Shown in pieces: positions 7,727 through 16,332 of a stretch of DNA of 64,000 nucleotides; position 1 is the stretch's first letter; each line of letters opens with the position of its first letter. The position numbers and the translations under genes were made by a program. This stretch comes from Acidobacteriota bacterium. Lineage in GTDB: Bacteria; Acidobacteriota; Terriglobia; Bryobacterales; Bryobacteraceae. The notes under the pieces were generated by a model that was not told where the DNA came from, searched no databases, and saw only the letters and a list, made by a program, of their open reading frames with translations. The DNA is taken from NCBI GenBank assembly GCA_016185425.1, contig JACPNQ010000040.1:1-64000 (forward strand). The letters run 5' to 3'.

Positions 7727-8275
7727 ATGTCGAGAATTGGAAAGAAACCGATCCCGCTTCCGGCGGGAGTGAAGATCAAGGTCGAAGGCTCCGGCCCAAT
7801 GCAGGTCGAAGGCCCGAAGGGCAAGCTGACTGTTCCGGTGCCGGGTGGTATCACCGTCGAGCAGAATGGCAACATCCTGGATATCAAACGGGAGAACGAC
7901 TCCTACCGTGCGCTCCACGGGCTGACACGGGCACTGGCGGCGAACGCTGTACAGGGTGTGAGCACCGGATTTACCCGCGAGCTCGACATTGTCGGCGTCG
8001 GTTTCCGCGCCGAGGCCAAGGGCAAGGACGCGGTCCACTTCACGCTTGGTTATTCACACAATATCGAGTTTCTACTGCCTCCGGGCGTCGAAGCGAAAAT
8101 CGACAAGAACACCCATGTGGTGTTGACCGGCTACGATAAACAGGTTCTGGGCCAGGTTGCGGCGAACATGCGGGCGCTGCGGAAGCCGGATCCGTACAAG
8201 AACAAGGGTGTCCGTTATACGGGCGAAGCGCTGCGCAAGAAGGCCGGTAAGTCGGGCGCTACCAAGGGCAAGTAA
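7727..8275 (+). CDS. rplF: 50S ribosomal protein L6
   Basis: The 182-residue protein starts MSRIGKKPIPLPAGV and has the C-terminal RKPDPYKNKGVRYTGE signature of L6. L6 lies near the factor-binding site at the base of the L7/L12 stalk. GTAAGGAAAAG precedes the start. Confidence 0.98.
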   Translation: MSRIGKKPIPLPAGVKIKVEGSGPMQVEGPKGKLTVPVPGGITVEQNGNILDIKRENDSYRALHGLTRALAANAVQGVSTGFTRELDIVGVGFRAEAKGKDAVHFTLGYSHNIEFLLPPGVEAKIDKNTHVVLTGYDKQVLGQVAANMRALRKPDPYKNKGVRYTGEALRKKAGKSGATKGK

Positions 8276-8302
8276 TCCGGGAAAGGAAAAGGATCGAAAC
8301 GC

Positions 8303-8659
8303 ATGGTCAGTAAAGTCAATCGCGATGAAGTCCGGCGCCGGATTCACTATCGGATCCGCAAAAAGCTCGCCGGGACGGCGGAACGGCCCCGTTTGGCGGT
8401 GTTCCGTTCGATCAAGCATATTTACGTACAGGTTATCGACGACCGTTCGGGAACGACGCTGGTGTCGGCCTCCTCGGCGGAAAAAGGCGCAGGTAACGGC
8501 GGCAATGTAGCCGGCGCGAAGGCGATCGGGAAACTGGTTGCCGAGCGCGCGAAAGAGAAGGGAATCGGCGCGGTGGTCTTCGACCGCGGCGGGTTCCTGT
8601 ACCACGGCCGGGTGAAGGCGCTGGCGGATGCCGCGCGTGAAGCCGGGTTGCAGTTCTAA
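8303..8659 (+). CDS. rplR: 50S ribosomal protein L18
   Basis: The 118-residue protein carries RPRLAVFRSIKHIYVQVIDD and the C-terminal VVFDRGGFLYHGRVKALAD of L18, the second 5S rRNA binder. It lies 27 bp after rplF. Confidence 0.97.
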   Translation: MVSKVNRDEVRRRIHYRIRKKLAGTAERPRLAVFRSIKHIYVQVIDDRSGTTLVSASSAEKGAGNGGNVAGAKAIGKLVAERAKEKGIGAVVFDRGGFLYHGRVKALADAAREAGLQF

Positions 8660-8676
8660 GGGGAGATTACGCATTC

Positions 8677-9186
8677 ATGCCAGCTACTGTTACCAAGCGC
8701 GTGGAACCGACCTCTGGTCTTAAAGAACAGGTCGTCTCCATTAACCGCGTCACCAAGGTGGTGAAAGGCGGCAAGAACCTGAGCTTCTCGGCTCTGGTCG
8801 TGATCGGAGACCCGGGCGCCAAGATCGTTGGTTTCGGAACGGGTAAGGCGAAAGAAGTGCCGGCCGCCATTAAGAAGGGCATTGAGGCGGCAAATAAGAA
8901 TTTGCGAAAGATCCATGTGCTGGAGACGACGATTCCACACCCGGTGCTCGGCCGCTTTGGCGCTGGTCAGGTGCTGTTGAAGCCGGCTCCCCAGGGTACC
9001 GGCGTGATCGCCGGCGGACCGGTGCGCGCGGTGATTGAAGCTGTCGGGATTCCCAACGTGCTGACAAAGTCGCTCGGAACGCACAATCCGCACAATGTAG
9101 TGAAGGCCACGATTGCCGCTCTGGAGCAATTGCGCGAGAAGAGCGAAGTGGCCGAGATGCGCGGCATTCTGCCGGAGCGCATGTAG
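8677..9186 (+). CDS. rpsE: 30S ribosomal protein S5
   Basis: The 169-residue protein has the double-stranded RNA-binding half (VVSINRVTKVVKGGKNLSF) and the C-terminal half with PAPQGTGVIAGGPVRAV and NPHNVVKAT, as in S5. S5 affects decoding fidelity and the mRNA entry channel. It starts 17 bp after rplR. Confidence 0.98.
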   Translation: MPATVTKRVEPTSGLKEQVVSINRVTKVVKGGKNLSFSALVVIGDPGAKIVGFGTGKAKEVPAAIKKGIEAANKNLRKIHVLETTIPHPVLGRFGAGQVLLKPAPQGTGVIAGGPVRAVIEAVGIPNVLTKSLGTHNPHNVVKATIAALEQLREKSEVAEMRGILPERM

Positions 9187-9208
9187 TAATTTGCAGACGA
9201 GGCAAGAC

Positions 9209-9391
9209 ATGGCCGGGAAAACAATCAAAATTCAGTTGTATCGCAGCACCATCTGCACGCCGGAGACCCATAAGCAGATCGTCCGTTCGTTGGGCCTGAA
9301 GAAGCTCAACCGGATTGTGGAGCGTCCTGACACGCCTGGATTCCGGGGCATGGTGTTGAAAGTTCCGCACCTGTTGCGGATTGTGGAGTAG
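9209..9391 (+). CDS. rpmD: 50S ribosomal protein L30
   Basis: The start is placed at ATG 9209, preceded by GACGAGGC; the longer frame begins inside rpsE. The 60-residue product has the L30 pattern: KTIKIQLYRSTICTP, then TLGLKK-like SLGLKKLNR and the terminal MVLKVPHLLRIVE. It lies between rpsE and rplO, the standard position. Confidence 0.94.
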   Translation: MAGKTIKIQLYRSTICTPETHKQIVRSLGLKKLNRIVERPDTPGFRGMVLKVPHLLRIVE

Positions 9392-9396
9392 CCGCG

Positions 9397-9864
9397 ATGA
9401 ATCTAAGTCAAATCAAACCGCCCGCAGGGCAAAAGAAAAATAAGCGGCGCCTGGGCCAAGGCATGGGCACGGGCCGCGGCAAGTTCTCGGGCCGCGGTGC
9501 GAAGGGCGCCAAGTCGATCAGCGGTTATTCGCGCATGCGCGGATTCGAAGGCGGCCAGATGCCGCTGCACCGCCGTCTGCCCAAGCGGGGCTTCTCGAAC
9601 GCCATGTTTAAGAAGACGTTCGCCATCGTAAACGTGGCCACGCTGAATGATCTCGAAGGTGACACGTTCGACGTCGCGTCGTTGCTGGCGGCGCGCGCGA
9701 TCAGCAAGTTGGAAGACGGATTGAAGGTTCTCGGCAACGGTGACCTGACTCGCGCCATTACCGTCACGGCCCATCACTTTTCCGCATCGGCGAAAGAGAA
9801 GATTGAAAAGGCCGGCGGCAAGGCGGTGGTCATCGAGCCGGTGACCCGCAAGCCGAAGGAATAG
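9397..9864 (+). CDS. rplO: 50S ribosomal protein L15
   Basis: The 155-residue protein has the Gly/Arg-rich N-terminal extension GRGKFSGRGAKGAKS that winds through 23S rRNA and the GGQMPLHRRLPKRGF signature. L15 is a late 50S assembly protein. It starts 5 bp after rpmD. Confidence 0.97.
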   Translation: MNLSQIKPPAGQKKNKRRLGQGMGTGRGKFSGRGAKGAKSISGYSRMRGFEGGQMPLHRRLPKRGFSNAMFKKTFAIVNVATLNDLEGDTFDVASLLAARAISKLEDGLKVLGNGDLTRAITVTAHHFSASAKEKIEKAGGKAVVIEPVTRKPKE

Positions 9865-9905
9865 TTGGATTCGCGCATAATGCACTTCTCCTTTAAAGGA
9901 TTGGC

Positions 9906-11300
9906 ATGAAGTTCCTTGAAGCAGTGGCGAACGCATTCCGGATTCCGGACCTGCGGTACCGGATTCTCTTCACGCTGGCGATGTTGGCGGTTTACCGGCT
10001 GGGCGGACACATTCCGACGCCGGGTATCGACGCCGACCGGCTCGAAGAGTTTTTCAAGCAGAACCAGGGGACACTTCTGGGCTTCTTCGACCTGTTCAGC
10101 GGAGGCATGTTCCGGCGGCTGACGATTTTCGCGTTGGGCATTATGCCCTACATCACGAGCTCCATTATTTTGCAGCTCATGACGATCGTCGTCCCGACGT
10201 TGGAGAAACTGCAGAAAGAAGGGGAACTCGGGCGGCGCAAGATCACGCAATACACGCGTTATCTGACCGTGCTGCTGGCGTTGGTCCAGTCGTTCACCAT
10301 CGCAACGGCTTTGCAGTCGCAGGGCAGTTTCGTGGTGAATCCGGGTATTGGATTCGTTTTGATGACGATGATCTCGCTGACAACCGGGACCGCTTTCATC
10401 ATGTGGCTGGGTGAGCAGATCACCGAGCGCGGAATCGGCAATGGCATGTCGCTGATCATCTTCACCGGCATCGTGGTTGGCCTGCCGTCGGCGATCTATA
10501 GCATCTATCAGAAGTCGTTCCTGACGCGGGAATGGAACCTGTTGCAGGTGCTGATCATCGCGGTCGTAATGGTGGCGGTGATCGGGCTGATCGTTCTCGT
10601 GGAGCGCGGCGAACGCCGGATTCCGGTGCAGTATGCCAAGCGTGTTGTCGGGCGCCGCATGATGGGCGGCCAATCGACGCATCTTCCAATGAAGGTGAAT
10701 GCCGGCGGCGTGATTCCTGTCATCTTTGCGAGTTCGTTGCTGACGTTCCCGCAGACGCTGACGCAGATTGCGTTTGTTCGCGACAACCCGTATCTTTCGG
10801 CAATGCTGCGTTCGATCCAGCACGCGGAGCCCCTCTACATTATTCTCTTCGTCGCGTTGATTATCTTCTTCTGCTTCTTCTACGTGTCGATCATCTTCAA
10901 TCCGAACGAAGCGGCCGACAATATGCGCAAGTACGGTGGGTTCATCCCGGGCATCCGTCCAGGCAAGAACACCTCCGATTACATGAACAAGGTGTTGACC
11001 AAGATTACCGTGGTTGGCGGCTTGTACCTCGCGGTGCTGAGCCTGTTGCCGGAAATGATGATCAGCGGCGTGAAGCTGCAGCATCTTCCCCTGCTTGGCA
11101 ACTGGATCGACGCACATTTTCCCAGGTTCATTCTCGATGGATTAGGCGTGAATTTCTATTTTGGCGGCACCAGCCTTCTGATTGTGGTTGGTGTGGCCAT
11201 GGATACGGTGAATCAAATTGAAGCGCAGTTGATTATGCGCCACTACGAAGGGTTCACTCCGCGTGCGGGCCGGATTCGCGGCCGCCGCAGTTCCGCTTAA
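9906..11300 (+). CDS. secY: preprotein translocase subunit SecY
   Basis: The 464-residue protein is SecY-length with about ten hydrophobic segments. It shows the plug-proximal segment MLAVYRLGGHIPTPGID, ALGIMPYITSSIILQL, and the cytoplasmic loop GGFIPGIRPGKNTSDY. SecY forms the protein-conducting channel of the inner membrane. The position after rplO, with an AAAGGATTGGC leader, is canonical. Confidence 0.98.
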   Translation: MKFLEAVANAFRIPDLRYRILFTLAMLAVYRLGGHIPTPGIDADRLEEFFKQNQGTLLGFFDLFSGGMFRRLTIFALGIMPYITSSIILQLMTIVVPTLEKLQKEGELGRRKITQYTRYLTVLLALVQSFTIATALQSQGSFVVNPGIGFVLMTMISLTTGTAFIMWLGEQITERGIGNGMSLIIFTGIVVGLPSAIYSIYQKSFLTREWNLLQVLIIAVVMVAVIGLIVLVERGERRIPVQYAKRVVGRRMMGGQSTHLPMKVNAGGVIPVIFASSLLTFPQTLTQIAFVRDNPYLSAMLRSIQHAEPLYIILFVALIIFFCFFYVSIIFNPNEAADNMRKYGGFIPGIRPGKNTSDYMNKVLTKITVVGGLYLAVLSLLPEMMISGVKLQHLPLLGNWIDAHFPRFILDGLGVNFYFGGTSLLIVVGVAMDTVNQIEAQLIMRHYEGFTPRAGRIRGRRSSA

Positions 11301-11321
11301 TTCCTTTCGGGTGTTTGTTCT

Positions 11322-12053
11322 TTGACAATTGATAACGCCGAAATCGCCAGCAAATCTGCTCCCCGCAAACCCCTGGCGGTCATGCTGTTCGGCGCACCGG
11401 GTTCCGGCAAGGGAACCACGGGCAAGATGCTTACCAAGCTAACCGGCTGGCCGCATCTGGCCACGGGTGACTTGCTGAGGGAGCAGATCGCGCGGAAAAC
11501 GCCGCTGGGTCTGGAGATGCAAAGTATTCTCGCTTCCGGCCAGTTGGCGCCGGATGACTTGGTAAGCCGCATGGTTTGGGATCGCCTCGGGTGGCCGGAC
11601 TGTGAGAACGGATTCCTCCTCGATGGATTCCCGCGAACGATCCCGCAAGCGGAAGGGTTGGCCGAGTGGTTCGGAGGCCGGCAATTCCGCCCGGTGCTGA
11701 TCCACCTTTGGGTGGAGTACAATGAGATATTGCGGCGGCTGACCGGTCGTCGTACCTGTCCGGTTTGCGGCGCCATTTATCACGTGGAGTCGAACCCTTC
11801 GAAGGTGCCTGGAGTTTGCGAAAACGACGGGGCAGAGTTGACGGTTCGGGCCGATGACAGGGAAGAGGTGGTCATGCAGCGATTGCAGACCTACCAGCGG
11901 CAGACCTGGCCGGTTGCGGAAACGCTTCGGAAACACGGGATCCTGGTAGAGGCGATTGATTGCGGAGAGATGGACCCGGAAAGCGTAGCAGACCGGATTG
12001 TGTGGCGGCTGGACCGGATCAGTGGTTCGATCGCGAAGAAAACGAAGAATTAA
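11322..12053 (+). CDS. adk: adenylate kinase
   Basis: The protein converts AMP and ATP to two ADP. The P-loop reads GAPGSGKGTTGKM (residues 24-36), with Thr where most adenylate kinases have Gln after GKGT. The AMP site (GDLLREQI, LDGFPRT) is present. The lid carries a CPVC...C..D zinc pattern (CPVCG, then VCEND). The only start that keeps a short N-terminal extension is TTG 11322; ATG 11382 would remove the first strand. It lies between secY and map as usual. Confidence 0.95.
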   Translation: MTIDNAEIASKSAPRKPLAVMLFGAPGSGKGTTGKMLTKLTGWPHLATGDLLREQIARKTPLGLEMQSILASGQLAPDDLVSRMVWDRLGWPDCENGFLLDGFPRTIPQAEGLAEWFGGRQFRPVLIHLWVEYNEILRRLTGRRTCPVCGAIYHVESNPSKVPGVCENDGAELTVRADDREEVVMQRLQTYQRQTWPVAETLRKHGILVEAIDCGEMDPESVADRIVWRLDRISGSIAKKTKN

Positions 12054-12059
12054 AGCAGA

Positions 12060-12830
12060 ATGATTATCCGGAAGAGTCCGGCGGAACTGGAAAAGATGCG
12101 GCGCAGCGGGCTGCTCGTCTACAAGGTTCTGCATTCTGTAAAGGAAATGGTGACCGAAGGCATCACAACGATGGACTTGGAGAACGCCGCGGCGAAGATG
12201 ATCGCTGACGCGGGCGCCCGTCCTGCCTTCAAAGGGTACTATTCGGCCGCGGCGGGGAATCGGTATCCGTACGTCCTCTGCACCTCGGTCAATGAACAGA
12301 TTGTGCATGGCATGCCGTCGGCGAGGATTGCGCTCAAAAAAGGTGACGTGATCTCGATCGATACCGGCGTGCAACTGGATGGGTATTTCGCCGATTCTGC
12401 GATCACGGTTCCAGTGGGCGAAATCTCGGAGTCGTTGCAGCGGCTTTTGAACGTGACAAAGGATTCGCTGGAGATGGCGATCGATAAAGTCCGGGAAGGC
12501 AACCGGTTGTTCGATATCTGCTCGACGGTGCAAAAGTATGTCGAGACGAACGGGTTCTCGATTGTGCGTGAGTTTGTGGGCCATGGGATCGGCACTTCGC
12601 TGCATGAAGAGCCGCAGGTGCCAAACTACGTGGACCGGAACAATGAAAATCCGCGGCTGAAAGAGGGCATGGTCCTGGCGATTGAGCCGATGGTGAACCT
12701 TGGAAAGCCGGCATCGAAAGTACTGTCCGATCGTTGGACAGCCGTGAGCCAGGACGGATCGGCTTCGGCGCATTTTGAACATTGTGTGGCTGTAACGAAA
12801 GATGGCCCATGGGTGTTGACGCGGCCATGA
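12060..12830 (+). CDS. map: methionine aminopeptidase, type I
   Basis: The 256-residue enzyme removes initiator Met from nascent proteins. The metal ligands can be placed: D in ISIDTGVQLDG, D in YFADSAITVPVG, H in VGHGIGTSLHE, E in AIEPMV and E-equivalent in the C-terminal HFEHCVAVT. It has no N-terminal zinc-finger extension. It starts 6 bp after adk. Confidence 0.97.
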   Translation: MIIRKSPAELEKMRRSGLLVYKVLHSVKEMVTEGITTMDLENAAAKMIADAGARPAFKGYYSAAAGNRYPYVLCTSVNEQIVHGMPSARIALKKGDVISIDTGVQLDGYFADSAITVPVGEISESLQRLLNVTKDSLEMAIDKVREGNRLFDICSTVQKYVETNGFSIVREFVGHGIGTSLHEEPQVPNYVDRNNENPRLKEGMVLAIEPMVNLGKPASKVLSDRWTAVSQDGSASAHFEHCVAVTKDGPWVLTRP

Positions 12831-12845
12831 ACCGGGGAATGCAAA

Positions 12846-13061
12846 ATGGCGGAGCCGATGGAAGCTGTGGTGGTGGAGTTGTTGCCTCAGGCGCTCATTC
12901 GTTTGGAATTAACCGGCAGCAAGCGGCAGATTCTGGCGCACGCGGCTGGAGCGAAAGAAGTAAATTTTGTTCGATTGCGGCCGGGCGATCCGGTAATGGT
13001 AGCGGTTTCGGAGCAGGATCGCACGCGGGGACGAATCGTCAGCCTGCGGCCGGGGCGCTAG
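12846..13061 (+). CDS. infA: translation initiation factor IF-1
   Basis: The 71-residue S1-fold protein aligns to IF-1: VVVELLPQALIRLEL in strand one, ILAHAAG in the middle and RLRPGDPVMVAVSEQDRTRG near the end. IF-1 blocks the 30S A site during initiation. The sequence is divergent (the usual KNYIRI segment reads VNFVRL), but its place between map and rpmJ agrees. It starts 15 bp after map. Confidence 0.9.
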   Translation: MAEPMEAVVVELLPQALIRLELTGSKRQILAHAAGAKEVNFVRLRPGDPVMVAVSEQDRTRGRIVSLRPGR

Positions 13062-13125
13062 CGGAACGGCGAGTTGCAGAGAAGTAGCGACGAATTTCTA
13101 AGATCAGGAACGCGAAGAGGAAGTT

Positions 13126-13239
13126 ATGAAAGTACGGGCATCGGTCAAGAAAATTTGCGATAAGTGCAAGATCATTCACCGCACGGGCGTCGTTCGGGTG
13201 ATTTGCGTTAACCCCAAGCACAAGCAGCGCCAGGGCTAA
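13126..13239 (+). CDS. rpmJ: 50S ribosomal protein L36
   Basis: A 37-residue frame starts at ATG 13126 after GAAGAGGAAG. It begins MKVRASVKKICDKCKI and ends CVNPKHKQRQG. The zinc ligands Cys11, Cys14, Cys27 and His32 are all present, so this is the zinc-binding L36 form. The order infA-rpmJ-rpsM is canonical. Confidence 0.95.
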   Translation: MKVRASVKKICDKCKIIHRTGVVRVICVNPKHKQRQG

Positions 13240-13285
13240 CCGCGCGCAAGAGAAACCAGAGAAGAATCAGGACAAGGACTAGCAC

Positions 13286-13669
13286 ATGGCACGTATTTCT
13301 GGTGTTGATTTGCCCGCCCGCAAGCGCGCGGAAATCGGATTGACCTACATCTACGGCATCGGCCGCACGCGGGCGAAGTCGATTTTGTACCGCACGGGAG
13401 TGGATGCGGACAAGAAGATCGCGGATCTTACGGAAGAAGAAGTGAACAAGATCCGTACGCTGATCGAAACCGAAGGAGCGGTGGAAGGCGACCTCCGTAA
13501 GGAAACGTCGCTGAACATCAAGCGATTGATGGAAATGGGCTCTTACCGTGGTCTGCGGCATCGCCGCGGCCTGCCTGCCCGTGGCCAGCGCACGCATACC
13601 AATGCCCGCACCCGCAAGGGACCGCGCAAGGGCACGGTGACCAACAAGAAAAAGACCGGCGCGAAATAA
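13286..13669 (+). CDS. rpsM: 30S ribosomal protein S13
   Basis: The 127-residue protein has MARISGVDLPARKRAEIGLT, the helix-two-turn-helix centre GIGRTRAKSI, and the basic end RGQRTHTNARTRKG that contacts P-site tRNA. It opens the classical alpha operon. Confidence 0.98.
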   Translation: MARISGVDLPARKRAEIGLTYIYGIGRTRAKSILYRTGVDADKKIADLTEEEVNKIRTLIETEGAVEGDLRKETSLNIKRLMEMGSYRGLRHRRGLPARGQRTHTNARTRKGPRKGTVTNKKKTGAK

Positions 13670-13708
13670 TCGCCGGGCAGACGGGAATACACGGGAAGAG
13701 ATCGTCAT

Positions 13709-14116
13709 ATGGCAAAAGCACCAGCCAAGACCGCGAAGAAGAAAAACTTCAAGAAAAAAGAAAAGAAGCACGTGCCGATCGGCGTCTGCCACATCCAGGC
13801 GACGTTCAACAACACGATCATCACGTTCAGCGATCCGATGGGGAACACGCTGGCCTGGTCGAGCTCCGGTTCGCTCGGTTTCCGCGGGTCGCGTAAAGGT
13901 ACGCCGTTCGCTGCTCAACAGGCTTCGCTGACGGCCGCCAACAAGGCGAAGGATTCCGGATTGCGCACTGTGGAAGTACGGGTTTCCGGACCCGGCGCGG
14001 GCCGCGAATCGGCGATTCGCGCCCTTTCGGGCGCAGGAATCGAAGTAAAAAACATCAAGGACGTGACGCCAATTCCGCACAACGGCTGCCGTCCGCCGAA
14101 GAAGCGGCGCGTCTGA
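13709..14116 (+). CDS. rpsK: 30S ribosomal protein S11
   Basis: The 135-residue protein carries a Lys-rich N-terminus, then ATFNNTIITFSDPMGN, KGTPFAAQQA and the C-terminal DVTPIPHNGCRPPKKRRV signature of S11. It lies on the 30S platform. A gap of 397 bp, unusual inside this block, follows. Confidence 0.98.
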   Translation: MAKAPAKTAKKKNFKKKEKKHVPIGVCHIQATFNNTIITFSDPMGNTLAWSSSGSLGFRGSRKGTPFAAQQASLTAANKAKDSGLRTVEVRVSGPGAGRESAIRALSGAGIEVKNIKDVTPIPHNGCRPPKKRRV

Positions 14117-14230
14117 TCGCGCGGGGCTTCGCACCGCCTCGGGCGCCGAATCCCCTTTACGCTTCCATCCGAATCATGCAATACTGGAAACTGCGGTTTT
14201 CCATGCCGCGAACCTAAAGATTGCATTCAG

Positions 14231-14267
14231 TTTGGCGCGCAGACCCCCACCCGCCCTGCGCGCCAAA
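14231..14267. repeat. perfect 12-bp inverted repeat, hairpin 1
   Basis: Arms 14231-14242 (TTTGGCGCGCAG) and 14256-14267 are exact reverse complements, separated by a 13-nt C-rich loop. No T-run follows on either strand, so a simple intrinsic terminator is unlikely. Confidence 0.85.
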
Positions 14268-14269
14268 AC

Positions 14270-14309
14270 GGCCCGACGGAGACCCGCCCAACCGCCCCTC
14301 CGTCGGGCC
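14270..14309. repeat. perfect 11-bp inverted repeat, hairpin 2
   Basis: Arms 14270-14280 (GGCCCGACGGA) and 14299-14309 are exact reverse complements, two bases after hairpin 1. The 18-nt loop again contains ACCCGCCC, which also occurs in the first loop. The complementary strand therefore has several G-runs close together. Confidence 0.85.
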
Positions 14310-14396
14310 ACCCCTACCCTCTTTCCCGCCGCGCTTCCGACTTCCGCCCATTTGCGAGACGCCTTCCGGATGTGGCATACTGTTAATCGTAGGAAT

Positions 14397-14425
14397 TTGC
14401 GTCTAGGCGCAATGCGGGGTATAAC
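14397..14425 (+). promoter_or_regulatory. candidate promoter for rpsD-rpoA-rplQ
   Basis: TTGCGT at 14397-14402 and TATAAC at 14420-14425 are separated by 17 bp, giving a leader of roughly 80 nt to rpsD. A weaker pair, TTGCGA (14352) and CATACT (14376), lies just upstream. No transcript evidence is available. Confidence 0.45.
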
Positions 14426-14513
14426 GCCCCCAGTAGTAAAAAGCAGGACGAAGGCCGCTCGCCGCGCGCTGTAAACTGCACCTTCCGATCATTGAAAGGT
14501 TCGACAGAAACGA

Positions 14514-15155
14514 ATGGCTCGTTATATTGGTCCCGTGTGCCGCCAGTGCCGGCGCGAGGGCATGAAGCTCTTTCTGAAGGGTGAGCGCTGCTACGGCCCG
14601 AAGTGCGCCGTGAGCGAAGAAAAGAAACGGAACTTTCCACCTGGACAGCACGGGCAGGCCCGCAGGCCGAAGATTGTGGGCTATGGCCTGCAGTTGCGCG
14701 AAAAGCAGAAGACGAAGCGCTACTTTGGCTTGGGGGAGAACCAGTTCCGGAACCTGTTTGAAAAGGCCGCCAATGCAAAGGGTATCACTGGTGATGTGAT
14801 GCTGCAGTTGCTGGAGCGCCGGCTGGACAACGCTGTTTACCGCATCGGTTTCGCCACCAGCCGCGCATTCGCCCGCCAGTTGGTCCGCCATGGCCATATC
14901 CGCGTGAACGGCAAGAAGGTCAACATTCCTTCGTTCACTGTGAAGCCGGGCGATGAGATCAGCGTTCGCGAGAAGAGCAAGGAGAATCCGTCGATCCTGT
15001 CGGCGCGGGAAGCCACAGCCCATCTGCCTTCACCGAGCTGGCTGGAAGTCGACCGGGAGAGCCTCAAGGCGCGAATCGTTTCGCTGCCGAAACGCGAGGA
15101 GCTTGTTCAAATCAACTTGAACGAGCAGCTCATCGTCGAACTGTACTCGAAGTAA
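14514..15155 (+). CDS. rpsD: 30S ribosomal protein S4
   Basis: The 213-residue protein has the zinc-type N-terminus, with Cys9, Cys12, Cys26 and Cys31, and the S4 RNA-binding domain LDNAVYRIGFATSRAFARQL with RVNGKKVNIPS. S4 nucleates 30S assembly and in some bacteria regulates the alpha operon. A GAAAGG site precedes the ATG. The large structured upstream gap makes autoregulation worth testing. Confidence 0.97.
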   Translation: MARYIGPVCRQCRREGMKLFLKGERCYGPKCAVSEEKKRNFPPGQHGQARRPKIVGYGLQLREKQKTKRYFGLGENQFRNLFEKAANAKGITGDVMLQLLERRLDNAVYRIGFATSRAFARQLVRHGHIRVNGKKVNIPSFTVKPGDEISVREKSKENPSILSAREATAHLPSPSWLEVDRESLKARIVSLPKREELVQINLNEQLIVELYSK

Positions 15156-15273
15156 GCGGCCCCGGGGCGGCCGCGGCGAAGATCGCTTTGCCCAATGGCA
15201 GCCTCCGGAGTGAGCCGGAACCCATCATCCAACACCGTCACAGAACTTGCGTTAGAGCCCCCAAAGGAGAGCT

Positions 15274-16293
15274 ATGTTCAAGGGTTTTCAGAAACCGAAG
15301 CGGTTGGTCGCCAATACCGAGACGCTGAACGAGCGTTATGGCAGTTTCGCAGCCCAACCCTTTGAGCGCGGTTTCGGCACGACGATCGGCAACAGCCTGC
15401 GTCGCGTGCTGTTGAGTTCGATTGAAGGGGCGGCCATTACCGCCGTCCGCATTGAAGGAATCGCCCATGAGTTCAGCCCGATTCCGGGCGTCACGGAAGA
15501 TGCGACCGACATCATCCTGAACCTGAAACAGGTTCCCTTCAAGATGTCGACGGACGCCGTTCATACGGTGCGCCTGATCGTGGATCAGCCCGGCGAAGTT
15601 CTGTCGGGTCAGATCGAGACGAGCTCCGACATCGAAGTGCTCGACCGCAATGTACACATCGCGACCGTTGGCGAAGGCGGCAAGCTCAACATCGAAATGC
15701 GTCTGAAGCAGGGACGCGGCTACGTCTCGGCGGACCGCAACTTCGACGAAGACCTGCCGATCGGCTATATCGCGATCGACTCGGTCCACTCGCCGGTGCG
15801 CAAAGTGAACTACACCGTTGAGAATGCCCGTCTCGGCCAGATGACCGACTACGACAAGCTTACCATCGAAGTGTGGACGAACGGCGCCATCTCGCCACAG
15901 GACTCCATCGGCCAGGCGGCCAAGCTGGTGAAAGATCACATGAGCATCTTCATCAACTTCGAAGAGACGCCGGAAATCGCCGAAGAGCCGGCTGAGCGCG
16001 TGATGAACCAGATGAACGAAGTGCTCAACCGCTCGGTGGACGAGATGGAGCTTTCGGTTCGCAGCTACAACTGCTTGAAGAACGCGAACATCGGCACGAT
16101 CGGTGATCTGGTGCAGAAGACCGAAGCCGAAATGCTTCGCACGAAGAACTTTGGCCGCAAGTCGCTGAACGAAATCAAAGAGATTCTGTCGGGTATGGGC
16201 CTGGGCTTTGGGATGAAGATCGATTCTCAGGGCCGCCTGATACCTGGCCCCGCCAGCAGCACGGCCGGCCTTGCCGCCGGCGATGACGAATAG
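15274..16293 (+). CDS. rpoA: RNA polymerase subunit alpha
   Basis: The 339-residue protein has the N-terminal dimerisation domain (GFGTTIGNSLRRVLLSS, residues 30-46) and the C-terminal domain (VRSYNCLKNANIGTIGDLV, then NFGRKSLNEIKEIL). The Arg of the VRS segment matches the DNA-contacting residue of the E. coli alpha CTD. A CAAAGGAGAG site precedes the ATG. The 118-bp gap from rpsD starts with a GCCCCGGGGC palindrome. Confidence 0.98.
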   Translation: MFKGFQKPKRLVANTETLNERYGSFAAQPFERGFGTTIGNSLRRVLLSSIEGAAITAVRIEGIAHEFSPIPGVTEDATDIILNLKQVPFKMSTDAVHTVRLIVDQPGEVLSGQIETSSDIEVLDRNVHIATVGEGGKLNIEMRLKQGRGYVSADRNFDEDLPIGYIAIDSVHSPVRKVNYTVENARLGQMTDYDKLTIEVWTNGAISPQDSIGQAAKLVKDHMSIFINFEETPEIAEEPAERVMNQMNEVLNRSVDEMELSVRSYNCLKNANIGTIGDLVQKTEAEMLRTKNFGRKSLNEIKEILSGMGLGFGMKIDSQGRLIPGPASSTAGLAAGDDE

Positions 16294-16332
16294 TCATTCG
16301 GAAAGAAATCACAGGAACGGAAGTACGCCAAC

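Larger units (their letters stand above)
14117..14513 (+). other. 397-bp intergenic region between rpsK and rpsD
   Basis: No credible gene is seen here. The region holds two perfect tandem inverted repeats (14231-14267 and 14270-14309), a pyrimidine-rich stretch (about 14310-14350) and two promoter-like hexamer pairs. The better pair is at 14397-14425. The gap splits the alpha operon, so rpsD-rpoA-rplQ probably have their own transcription start. Confidence 0.7.
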
